Made by a program: the position numbers and the translations under genes. 64,000 bases of DNA, taken from contig OY856187.1 of the NCBI GenBank assembly GCA_963693315.1, positions 427,785,638-427,849,637 on the forward strand. Reading direction: 5' to 3'. The stretch is from Diogma glabrata. Lineage: Eukaryota; Arthropoda; Insecta; Diptera; Cylindrotomidae. The notes below the pieces were generated by a model. It saw nothing but the letters and a program-made list of their open reading frames with translations. It searched no databases and was not told the origin of the DNA. How positions within the stretch are numbered: the first letter of the stretch is position 1; each line of letters begins with the position of its first letter. Positions 47,017 to 57,500 of the stretch are shown here, piece by piece.

Positions 47017-47795
47017 TTATAACGTCAAATTAAAAACCAATGTATCTTTACATTGATTTTTAACAATGCATATTAAATAAAACAATTTTTTAATTGTAAA
47101 TAATAAGTACAATAATTTCCAACTACTTCCATTTATAGGGATTAAGCCCAAATTATTCGATTCAGTGATATTACTATATCTGTCCTCCATAATGACATCC
47201 ATAAATCTTTTGTTTGGCGTTTTCGTTAATTCATTCAGAATATTCTGAATGTACTAATTTTGAAAATTTTAACAGAATTTGTTCGAAATTAGAACTATGT
47301 ATTCTATCTCGAATGAATTAACGAAAACGCCAGTTGTTGACGCCAGTCCATTCGTCTAGGGATCTGCTTAACTTTTTGTTACTGTTGAATTAATTTTATT
47401 TAGTATCTCAAGCTTTTATAGTTTCCAAAAATTTAATGACTAGTTGTTCCTTAATATCTGAAGGATTTTTGGGAAAAGTGTTTGTCGAATAAAGCTGCTT
47501 TTTGTAATTCTGGGGATAGAAACCCCATCAAAAGCAACTAATTGAGCAATCGCTTTACTCATCGACGGACACCGCTGATTTGAACACATCTTTTATGCAC
47601 AGGACTACTTGTACCTGACTCTGGCTGTTTTCTTTTCAAAGAATGTATGAGATTGAAATGTCGATGAAGACCATTTGTTGCAGAGGCAGATCCTTTACAT
47701 AATATCGTTTTACCACAAATATAGCAGTTTGATGCATCCTTATTGTTTTTGGTAAAATGTTTCTAAGCATCATCGAATTGATTTGGGTTGTTCAT
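47017..47795 (-). pseudogene. hAT transposase N-terminal half with BED zinc finger, inactivated
   Basis: The ATG is at 47795. The BED finger reads HFTKNNKDASNCYICGKTIL and TNGLHRHFNLIHSL, i.e. C-x2-C...H-x4-H. A TAG stands where the conserved Trp of the BED finger is expected, four codons before HFTK. Frameshifts follow. SKAIAQLVAFDGVSIPRI and SLDEWTGVNN are the hAT catalytic-region words (the Asp of SLDEW is in the core). A MITE then interrupts the gene at 47,215-47,332. It resumes as RFMDVIMEDRY and NLGLIPINGSSWK. The rest of the transposase, including the dimerisation domain, is deleted. It binds DNA ends in intact relatives; here it is non-functional. Confidence 0.82.
47215..47332. mobile_element. 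118-bp MITE inserted in the hAT transposase
   Basis: The terminal inverted repeats TGGCGTTTTCGTTAATTCAT and its mirror are near-perfect over about 22 bp. The 3-bp GTT stands on both sides (47212-47214 and 47333-47335), so the host transposase frame is continuous without it. A 3-bp duplication fits PIF/Harbinger or CACTA-type transposition, but the family is not determined. Confidence 0.8.
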
Positions 47796-48289
47796 TTTAA
47801 TGGTTATTTGAATTTGATGTAAATGGCTAAATTTTTAAGAAAAACTTAAAAAACGGCTAGTTACGTCAAATATTTTTATTATCTCAATAATTTTCTTGAA
47901 AAATTTTTGTTTTTCTGATTATTTTGCATTTCACACAAAATGTCAAACTATTTAGAAAGCAGTGGTACATAAATCTACCTTACCGTAATTTTAGTTCTCT
48001 TTTGTTCCGTACAGCGCAAACATTTATAGCTTGGATTGTTTTTAATAAATACGACGTTTGATTTTTAAAATAAAGGAAATATTTTTTTCTCGAGAAAAAT
48101 AAAAATTTTCTCGAGAAATTGAGATTAGATTTTTGTTAAATTTCTCGAGAAATTCTCGAGAAATATTTCTCGAGAAGAAACACTACCCAGGTCATTGAAA
48201 CAATAATAACCATTAAAATACAGGTTTTTCAAGTAACCTAAAGCCAGATAATAATGCTGATAAATTGGAATAGTACACTGAAAAAAATA

Positions 48290-48510
48290 ATTTGGTATCT
48301 TAGTGGTGCTGAGGGAGGAACTCTATTTAGTCAACGGTAGCACCCTCAATCTTCAATCTTAGTTATGGAATATTCCTTCACATGGATGAGAGCATGCTAT
48401 TGCTATAACTCGAAGACATGAGCTTACAAACTCAATATGTGGGCTTCAATCATTGGGAATCAAACAATAGGCCACTAGCACTAGCGCTATAGTCAATCCA
48501 ATTCAAGTTT
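48290..48510 (+). repeat. Dispersed repeat, copy D (3' part)
   Basis: It contains TAGTCAACGGTAGCACCCTC, CTTAGTTATGGAATATTCCT and GGCCACTAGCACTAGC. The first joins it to copies A and B, the others to copy C. Confidence 0.65.
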
Positions 48511-48688
48511 TGTTTCTACAAATGTGAAGAAAAATGTTGTCTTTTTACCTCTTATTTTATATTTAAGGTAGATTTCATATAAAAATCTACCTATGGCAAC
48601 GTGCTTGATCTCGGAATTTCGGAAAAATTTTGGTGCCAAACGACTATATATGATAAGCGAAGTTGGAAAATCAAAATAAAAACAAAAA

Positions 48689-48691
48689 TTA

Positions 48692-48786
<95 letters not shown>
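48689..48786. repeat. (TA)n microsatellite, about 95 bp
   Basis: Uninterrupted TA dinucleotides. Short frames called here on both strands are artefacts. Confidence 0.95.
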
Positions 48787-48789
<3 letters not shown>

Positions 48790-49235
48790 AAGTAACAATT
48801 GTTAGAGCTAAAAGAAGCAATCTGCTCCATTACAGTTCTTTAAATTAAAATAATTATTCTGATAGCTCTTAAACGTAATTAAAAGCGATTCTGAGCTTTA
48901 AACAAAATTGACACTGCTCTAATTCATTGTCGTCTAACACTTCCAGCTCTTTTTGCTTGTAGAGCATTTAGCTTTATTAATGAGCTCTATAACCACTTTT
49001 AGAGCTTAAATATATTGTTTTATAGAGCATGCTATATATTAGAATAAATAACTTCCATGAGCATAAAATTATCTCGTATAAGAGCTACATTAAAGTATAT
49101 TTAGAGCACATTGGTCTATCATTTAAGTGCTTTAATAAAAGGTTGTTTTACACACATTTAATGCTGTTGGTAGTTGCTTTTTCCTTATTTAGAGCTAATC
49201 GATAATTTTAATACAATTTAAGAGCCCAAATATTA
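48790..49235. repeat. AGAGCT/AGCTCT-rich segment
   Basis: The hexamer AGAGCT, its complement AGCTCT or one-base variants (GAGCTT, AGAGCA) occur about a dozen times in 430 bp of otherwise AT-rich DNA, in both orientations. No coding frame. Possibly a non-autonomous element or an old short tandem repeat. Confidence 0.45.
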
Positions 49236-50282
49236 TTCTACCATGTCATAAATCACTTTTTTACTTTTAATTCACCATTTTAGCATAATCACACATTGAA
49301 AAATTAAATCAATATAATGTTACTTACAATATATTATAAATCATATATTCAATTCATATACATATATTTAATTCATATACGATTATATTTCTAATCGTTT
49401 TTTGTACAAATTTAGTTAAAATAAAAATACACAATTTCAATATATTACAGAAATAATATATATGATAAATTCCAATTATTTTAAATATAAATAAATATAA
49501 AAAAAAATTAAATTATTTTAAATATGTTTGTGTTTAAATTTGTTATGTGTTCTCTGGCTTAATTTGTACAACGGCTTCACTTTCTATTTCGCTAAATGAT
49601 CATATATGTAAATTATATATATTCGACCACAACAAAAAGAAATTTTAAAATTCTTTCCTTGTGCTTAGAGATCTGTATTAATCGATTTCGAGTAATTTTC
49701 CTTATCTTACCTTGTGCTTAAGAGATCCGTATTAATCGATTTCGAGTAATTTTCCTTGTCTATTTCGAAAATTTCGACATTTAATGTGTAACTTTTACAA
49801 GTTTTGCGTCGACATCGTTTCGATAATTTACGAATTTGTTTTGTATCTTGGCTTCAAAATCGAGTTGAATTCCGAAGTAAACTTTTGAAAATTTTTTGGG
49901 TAGCACTAAGCGAAAAACTTTCATCGGCATTAGTAATTATTTTGGAATAGCATACTATAATGTTTTTAAATGACAGAAATGGCATTTTTTTCATCCTCCT
50001 TAGACGTTGAAGCACCAGTACAAGAGTATTCCGTTAAGAGGCATCGTTCAGAAATCGTGTCTATAAGCTCATAGCAGCATGTCTACCTATCTCCAAACCG
50101 AACGCCTCCTTTGCCAACTATATATGCCATTTGGGAAACCTAAAAATATATTTTTGTATTTATCTCTGCATATTGATATATAACTTAATTTCATATTACC
50201 ACATCCGCCATGTATTTTTCACATTTTATGGCGTTGTTGATATCATTAGCATTGTGGTAATTAGAAATTTTGTGAAAAGCAG
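49236..50282. other. Non-coding AT-rich DNA with a 52-bp tandem duplication
   Basis: At 49,657-49,762 CCTTGTGCTTAGAGATCTG and TATTAATCGATTTCGAGTAA stand twice in tandem with few differences. Otherwise nothing is recognised up to the Gypsy LTR. Confidence 0.5.
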
Positions 50283-50864
50283 TGTAATGAAGCGCTTTCT
50301 CATTGGCGAACCAATGAGAAGGACATAGCAGGAAGCGTACCTAGCGAGATTGATTTTCAAGCCCCAAACTAGCTTCAGTCCATGGGAACGATAAAGTAAC
50401 CCTGCTACTTCAGCACAAATACAGACATGTACGCTATTCACGAAAATTTGCAGAAATGGAAAGAAATACAAGTGGAAAAACGAAGACTCTGGCGACCCCA
50501 TTGGCGAAAGACCCACGATCAACACGTCCAACCCCTCCACAATCACTCTCAGACGCTCACACACTCACACTTCACGCATACTATCGTTCGCCCACACATT
50601 CACACTTCACACATACCAACATTCACCCGGACATTCAATCACTGACTCGCCCTCTCACACACATTCCCACTTCTACATTAGACAGCAAAAAAAAATAAAG
50701 GTAATAAAACAAGTCCACTCACCCCATGATTAATCCTCCAGTCGTCCAAGTCCTTCGGCCTTAGCCCTCCATCAGTGATGATTCATCCAACAGGTATGGT
50801 ATTACAAAAATAAATGTACGGATAATCCACTGGTGCGTGGTCAGTTCGGCAGCAATAGCAAACC

Positions 50865-52330
50865 AGTTGGTGTAAATATGGAGTTGAAAATATGACAGTA
50901 TCAGCAAAAATTGTATATAAATAATCAGTTGCAATATTCCGAAATTTTGTAAAAATGCTGCGTTGAAAATACGATAATATCAGCAAAAATTGTATATAAA
51001 TAATCAGTTGCAATATTCCAAAATTTTGTAAAAATGCTGCGTTGAAAATACGATAATATCAGCAAAAATTGTATATAAATAATCAGTTGCAATATTCCAA
51101 AATATTGTAAAAATGTTGCGTTGAAAATTACGATAATATCAGCAAAAATTTTATATAAATAATCAGTTGAAATATCCCAAAATATGGTAAAAATTGTTGC
51201 GTTGAAAATACGATAATATCAGCAAAAATTGTATATAAATAATCAGTTGCAATATTCCAAAATTTTGTAAAAATGCTGCGTTGAAAATACGATAATATCA
51301 GCAAAAATTGTATATAAATAATCAGTTGCAATATTCCAAAATATTGTAAAAATGTTGCGTTGAAAATTACGATAATATCAGCAAAAATTTTATATAAATA
51401 ATCAGTTGAAATATCCCAAAATATGGCAAAAATTGTTGCGTTGAAAATACGATAATATCAGCAAAAATTGTATATAAATAATCAGTTGAAATATCCCAAA
51501 ATATTGTAAAAATGTTGCGTTGAAAAGGCGATAATATCAGCAAAAATTGTATATAAATAATCAGTTGAAATATCCCAAAATATTGTAAAAATTGTTGCGT
51601 TGAAAATACGATAATATCAGCAAAAATTGTGTATAAATAATCAGTTGAAATATCCCAAAATATTGCAAAAATGTTGCTTTGATAATACGGTAATATCAGC
51701 CAAAAATTGTATATAAATAATCAGTTGTAATAGCCAAAATTTGGTAGCAATGTTGTGTTGAAAATACGATAGTATCAGCAAAAACGGTATATAAATAATG
51801 CGTTGCTATACGGTGATAATGTTCAAAACTTGGTAGAAATGTTGTGTTGAAAATACGGTAGTAACAACAAATATTGCATGTAAATGATACGTTACAATGC
51901 GGTGATAACATCCAAAACTTGGTACAAATGTGGCGTTGAAAATACGGTAGAATCAGCAAAAATGGTATACGAATAACGGTGATATGATAATTGATAATAC
52001 GGTGATAACAGCCAAAATTTTGTAAAACAAAAAAAAATGTTGCGTTGAAAATACGGTAGACTCAGCAAAAATTGTATACGAATATTAAGTTGAAATATGT
52101 CAAACATACGGCAACAATAGCAAAATTTTGACGCAAATGCTGCGCTGAACCAAGTAGTAATAGCCCAAAACTTGATATAAAATGATGTGTTACCCCGAAT
52201 ATAACATATGACAGCACCAGCCAAAAATTCAATATCTATGTTGCGTTGCAAGGTGTATGAGATCTAGTAGTAATAGCCGAAAATTTGAAACCAAGGTTGC
52301 GTTGAAATGGTTAGTAATAGCATAAATTTG
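50865..52330. repeat. 79-bp minisatellite inside the LTR (left copy)
   Basis: The unit CAGTTGCAATATTCCAAAAT...TGCGTTGAAAATACGATAAT...AGCAAAAATTGTATATAAAT recurs every 79-80 bp (for example starting at 50926, 51005, 51084), about 17 times. Units are almost identical at the left and progressively degenerate to the right. Confidence 0.92.
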
Positions 52331-52418
52331 ATACCAGGTTTCGGTAAAATGTATATTAATAGCATAAATTTGATATCATGTTGTGTTGAAATAATTATTA
52401 CCAAGCTTAATATTAAGA

Positions 52419-52863
52419 AAAAATGCATGAATGCAAAATTTTTCCAATAATTTTGTCATTCATGAGAAGAGATCAGTTGCACAAGAGGATGGTTGACCGC
52501 AAGGTCATAATTTGTTTATTGCTTGTACGGCACATAACATATAAGTAATTTTTTTTTGTATTTATAAGATTGAAAAACACAAACATATAAATTTTTTTTT
52601 TTATTTTTAATTAATTTTTTTATTTGTTTTCTTTGTTAAACGACACAAACATTTATATAATTTTTTTTTCTTTTTAAATTTAACTAAATTTGCACTAGCG
52701 GGACAGAACATTTAAAATAATTTATACTAATTGCACTAACACAAATTTAATTTAATTAAAAATGGATTTACTTAATTTTAACTTAAGATTAGATGAAAAA
52801 AGCATGAATGCAAAATTTTCATAATTCTGTCATCCATGAGAGATAGTTGCTGCACAAGAGAAT
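52419..52863. repeat. Direct repeat within the LTR
   Basis: GCATGAATGCAAAATTTT...TTTTGTCATTCATGAGA...TTGCACAAGAGGAT near 52,424 recurs, diverged, near 52,800. It is separated by about 378 bp. Confidence 0.6.
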
Positions 52864-53540
52864 GAATAATTTTACAGTGCTCATTATATAGTCAAATTTT
52901 TAATCTCGCAATAACTCGAATAAAGTATTTAGATGAGAGATAATTAATTTACATCAGATTTTCAAATTATTGGGAACTTATTATAGTTCACAAAACCGTT
53001 TGCTACTTGATAATATTGTACCAAAATAAGGTTGGGATCCCCAATATTTCCGACACATTCATAACACGTATAATTGAATTCAAAATGAATCAAATACAGA
53101 TTCGATCAATGTTATGATGTTTAGACATTTAATAACTACATTCTGCAATATCAATACAGTGAAGTTCAGATCAATCACGGAAGGATTGTTTAAAGCAAAA
53201 CACTCATACAAAGACAAATCAAATGTTTAACAAGGCAGAAATAGTAATTCGTTGTATGTTGACGATTGGAAACAAAATACACGTAGCTGTTGTGAGGTTT
53301 TGAGAATTTCGTTATTTCATTACGGTTTGTGTTTTGAAACAAAAAAGTTCAAACTCAAGTAGTAAGGCGAGGACAATCGAATGGAAGTATAACGCGCGTC
53401 AATTTTAGTGCGTTGCAAGATTAAATTCTGATTAATTTTTAGTGATTATACAGAGGATGATTAAGGAAAATTATTAATTAATTCAAATTAACCAATATTG
53501 TGTTATATTAATGAATAAATAATTCAAGGTAATTAGTGCA

Positions 53541-54560
53541 ACCTTCTTTCTCCCATACGTTTGTCCGGCTATTGCAGATTTAGTAGATTTGAGAAATATA
53601 AGGAAACTATGGGCTAAGGAAACTACATGAAATATGACTATTGATGACGAAGGGATGAGAATCTATTACAAGTGGTACAGATTAATATAAGGAACAACAA
53701 CTAAGGAAACTGCGACTGCAATACACTGCGTTCTGACATTATGCCAGACTATCCATTACAGAACAAGTGCTTTTTGGACGAACACCTACGACCAAAAGGC
53801 AGTTGAAAAAGGCATAGGCTGGTCGCCAATAGACCTTGTATATACATATTAGCTTGGTGAAGCACCTCGACGTACCACAGATTAGCAATCAATGCGATCA
53901 GTATTACAAACTCAGTCTTAGCAGAAACAAAGTAACAAAGTATCTAAAAATATAAAAAAAAACTTTTGGGAGGGGTATCGATAAAATCAGTATTCTACTC
54001 TATTGCAAGCGGTGGATAACTAACTTCTTCCAGACCCAATTTCGGGCAGATCTGGGGGTTCCCGAGACTCTAAAGTCACAAAAAAAAAATTTATTCAATC
54101 TGCTATAGATCGAAAAGAAAAAAAAACACCATTGGACCGACTCCTTTAATGAAACGTCCGACACAATTTCGTTTTTACGTTATGCAGGCTCGCAACCCAC
54201 ACCTGAACTAACACGAGTCTCATACTTCTCCGACTGAGCTAGCCGGGCCACACTGTTGTACGCTTCCGTCCCAGTGACTCTGAAGGCTGAGAAAAAAAAC
54301 TGTTCACATAGGTTCAAAGCAACTAATTGAACCACATTCATTACATTCGATCTCGGTATTTTCGCTGGCAAATAGTCTACACCAAAAAAAAATTTTGAAA
54401 CAAGACCCGAACACCAACGTTGACACACACTCACGGAACTGTGAATTCAAGATGAAACTACCCTCATACTTTGTGGTCGTCGATAATCTTGACTCACAGT
54501 GGCGGTGAAGCACGCACGAAAGGTACTATCATACTGACAGAAAAAAAATTATTGCCGATG
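53541..54560 (-). other. 3' untranslated region between pol and LTR
   Basis: No env frame is present. It holds a purine tract (coding strand) next to the LTR, a repeated UTR motif at 53,985-54,110 and a tRNA-Lys-like relic at 54,182-54,248. Minus-strand frames of 69-84 codons have no recognisable domain. Confidence 0.5.
54182..54248 (-). pseudogene. tRNA-Lys-like relic
   Basis: The minus strand starts GCCCGGCTAGCTCAGTCGG, 19 bases exactly as in metazoan tRNA-Lys(CUU), including the full A box TAGCTCAGTCGG. It continues as a drifted anticodon arm (TATGAGACTCGTGTTAGTTC) and a T arm with an inserted base (GTGGGTTGCGAGCC). The anticodon loop is broken, so it is not a working tRNA. Confidence 0.75.
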
Positions 54561-57500
54561 TTAGGCACGAATGTCCTTGGAGTGATAAACACCTCTACGT
54601 TTAGAAGCCAGGTCCTCCAGTTCGTAAGCAGCGCTACCTACCAACCTTATTACTCTGGCTTCAATAAACTTCTGTGCAAGTTTAGCCGATAATTTCTTAC
54701 CGGCGTCACTCAAAATAAAGTTCCTTCGGAACACCGTATCACCTGGTTTAAACAAAGTTAACCGAGCTCGTAAATTGTATCTTTCAGCACTTTTGACAAA
54801 TGCTTCGGCAGTTAAATCAAGAATTCGAATTCGAATCTTATTAAGATAATCCGGTCGCAGAATCGTTTCACCTGGCTCAAGAAGACTATTCAGTCGTCTC
54901 AGCAGTTCATATGACGAACCATGAGTCACCATAGGTATTCCAAACATTGCGTAATAAGGGGAACATTGAAGTGTTTGATGCAGGGAACAACGTAGTGCAC
55001 AAGCGATCTCGCTCAAGTGCAGATCCCATTTAGAATGCTCCTCCTTTAAATAGGCTCTAATACCAGATAAAACACTTCTATTCACCCGTTCAGAAGCGTT
55101 AGCTTGAGGTGAATATAACGCTAGTAATGAATGTTTCACTCCGTGCTTCGCCAAGAAATCTTCGAATAGTTTAGACTTAAACTGCGTCCCATTATCGGAC
55201 ACAATAACTTCGGCACAACCAAATACGTGAAAGACATTGGTAGCCAATAGATGACAAATTGGTTCAGCAGTTAGTTTCCGTAAGGGAAACAAAAAAGGAT
55301 ATTTCGTAACATGATCCAATACTACAAGAATAGCGATATTCCCGGCCTTTGAACGAGGATAAGGGCCAAGAATATCGATATACAGTCGCTGACCAATTCG
55401 TTCTGTTTTCATCTGAGACACCATGGGAGCACGAAGTGGAACATTAGTTGCTTTAATTTCTTTGCAGGTCTTACAATTTCCTATGTACGATTTAACCTGG
55501 GTATACATACGAGGCCAATAGTAAAATTTACGAATATTAAACAAGGTTTTCGCTAGACCTCCATGAGATGAGGTAGGAGGATTATGGGCCCTTGCAATAC
55601 ACTCGTCAGTGTATTCCTCAGGTAACCACAATTTCCAAACCTCACCCTCTGAAGGAATATCAAGATCTAGACAAGCCGTTCGTTTATAAACCCGACCAGA
55701 AATTACTTTCAGATCAGGCAAAGTACCGTCTGCTTCGGTAACCAGATTTACCAACTCCAAATATCGAGAAGTGTTGAAGAAAGGGGAATTAAGATCTAAT
55801 TCAGGCACCGGACATAAGTCAGAAATGACGTCAACAGAGTCACGTCTTGATAGAGTGTCTGGAACTATGTTTAAATTTCCTTTTCGGTACTCAATATCAA
55901 AGACATAACCCTGCAATTTCAAGCTCCAACGAGCCAATCGACCAGACAGGTCTTTTTGTTGCATTAACCATTTTAATGAGGCATGGTCAGTTATGATCTT
56001 AAAGGCCTGGCCCTCGACATACGCTCTAAATTTCTTTACTCCCCGTACGGCGGCTAGACACTCTTTCTCACTAGTGGAGTAATTGCGTTGCGCAGAATTT
56101 AGTTTCTTGGACATGTACGCTATGGGATGTTCCATACCGTCCATGTCACACTGTAGTAATACACAACCTATACCGTCATTGCTAGCGTCGCACTGGAGAG
56201 TAAAGGGTTTAGTGTAGTCGGGATTTATGAGAACTGGTGCTGATATGAGAGCATTTTTGAGATTTACAAATGCTGTTTCAGCTTCTGGGGTCCATACGAA
56301 TTTAGTAGAATTTTTCTTCAACAAATCTGATATCGGGGAGGACATAGCAGAGAAATCAGATATAAAACGGCGATAATAACCCGTCATACCCAGGAAACGT
56401 CGAATCTGTTTGGACGTACGCGGTGTAGGAAATTCAGAAATAGCTAGAGTTTTATCAGGATCAATTTTCAACGTACCACCTCCCACAACATATCCCAAAT
56501 ATTTCACCTCCGGCAAGAGAAACTTACTTTTTTCCACGTTTATCGTCAAGTTCGCACGTCTAAGACACTGGGAGATATCTTCTAACAGTTTCAGATGGGC
56601 CTCAAAGGTATCTGTAACTATTAGAAGATCATCCAAGTATACGAAGACGCACGACTTGAGATGAGGAGGGATTACTTGGTCCATCAATTTAGTCATCGTT
56701 TGCGGCGCATTGCACAGTCCGAAAGGCATTCTTACGAACTGGTACAATGGCCGCCCTGGGACCGTAAAAGCAGTTTTCTCTCGGGAGTGTTTTTCCAGAG
56801 GTATCTGCCAGAAAGCGTCTTTCAGATCCAAACTGGAAATGAAATTACTCTGTGGCAGACGACTCAAGATTCCATCTATCTGTGGAAGGGGGTAAGCATC
56901 CTTTTTAGTGACGGTATTGACCTTTCGGCTATCCAAACAAAGACGATTCTTCCCGGGTTTGCGAATTAAGACCACAGGACTTGACCATGGGCTGTTTGAA
57001 ACCTCTATAATACCCAGAGACAACATCCTATCCAGTTCTTCTCCCATCAGTCTCTCAATGGCGGGCGATATCGGATAGTGTCGTTGCTTGATGGGAGCTG
57101 CAGTCCCCACATCAATAACGTGTTCCAACAAATGTGTTCGACCCAGACCCATTTTTGAAAATGATGGTAGAAGCTGAACAGTGTTTTGTAGACGGGCTTG
57201 ATCGTCCATAGACAACTCGGATAGCACTGACTCCGTAGTCGGTAATGTAGGTAAATTAAGCAACGGGTTAAATAAGCCAAACGCGTTAAAGAAATCAATA
57301 CCCAAGTATAGATTCTGTGTCAAAGACGGGATAATGTAGACATCCAAGGTTCTGACTTGGTTCATAAATGAAATCTTGGTTCTTATCAAACCCAAGATCT
57401 TCTGCCTTTGGCCATCTGCAGTACGGACTACCGCAGATGAATAAGTCAGAAGGTCTGGGGTTTGCACGATTTCCTTAGCAAAATCACCACCAATTACAGT

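Larger units (their letters stand above)
46914..48185 (-). mobile_element. hAT transposon relic with TTTCTCGAGAAA subterminal repeats
   Basis: The terminal inverted repeats are TAGTGTTTCT and AGAAACACTA. They are flanked by the 8-bp duplication CCCAGGTC (46906-46913 and 48186-48193). TTTCTCGAGAAA palindromes are packed inside both ends (46,925-46,995 and 48,085-48,175). The minus strand encodes a broken BED-finger transposase. The element also carries a 118-bp MITE. Confidence 0.88.
50283..53540 (-). repeat. 3' LTR of the RING-Gag Gypsy element (right boundary inferred)
   Basis: The sequence from TGTAATGAAGCGC at 50283 to 52,341 is repeated at 61942-64000 with the same text wherever I compared it, including all the small frames. 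On the minus (coding) strand this is the downstream LTR, ending ...CATTACA. Its other end is inferred at 53540. A plus-strand pyrimidine tract CCTTCTTTCTCCCAT (a purine tract on the coding strand) starts at 53,542, next to a terminal TGCACTAATT. The LTR would then be about 3.3 kb, which is unusually long. Confidence 0.75.

Noticed and set aside
48493..48848. Ile-Tyr repeat frames on both strands
   Set aside because: Translation of a TA microsatellite.
50783..52251. Short minus frames such as MQLIIYIQFLLILSYFQR
   Set aside because: They come from the 79-bp minisatellite; unit length is not a multiple of three, and the same frames recur in the other LTR.
50865..52330. Regular 79-bp repeats as a CRISPR array
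   Set aside because: Units are contiguous with no unique spacers, lie in an LTR, and the genome is eukaryotic.
53541..54560. An env gene for the RING-Gag Gypsy element
   Set aside because: No frame longer than about 84 codons and no signal peptide or membrane anchor between pol and the 3' LTR.
56410..56969. Plus-strand frames within pol
   Set aside because: Antisense to the intact Gypsy Pol.
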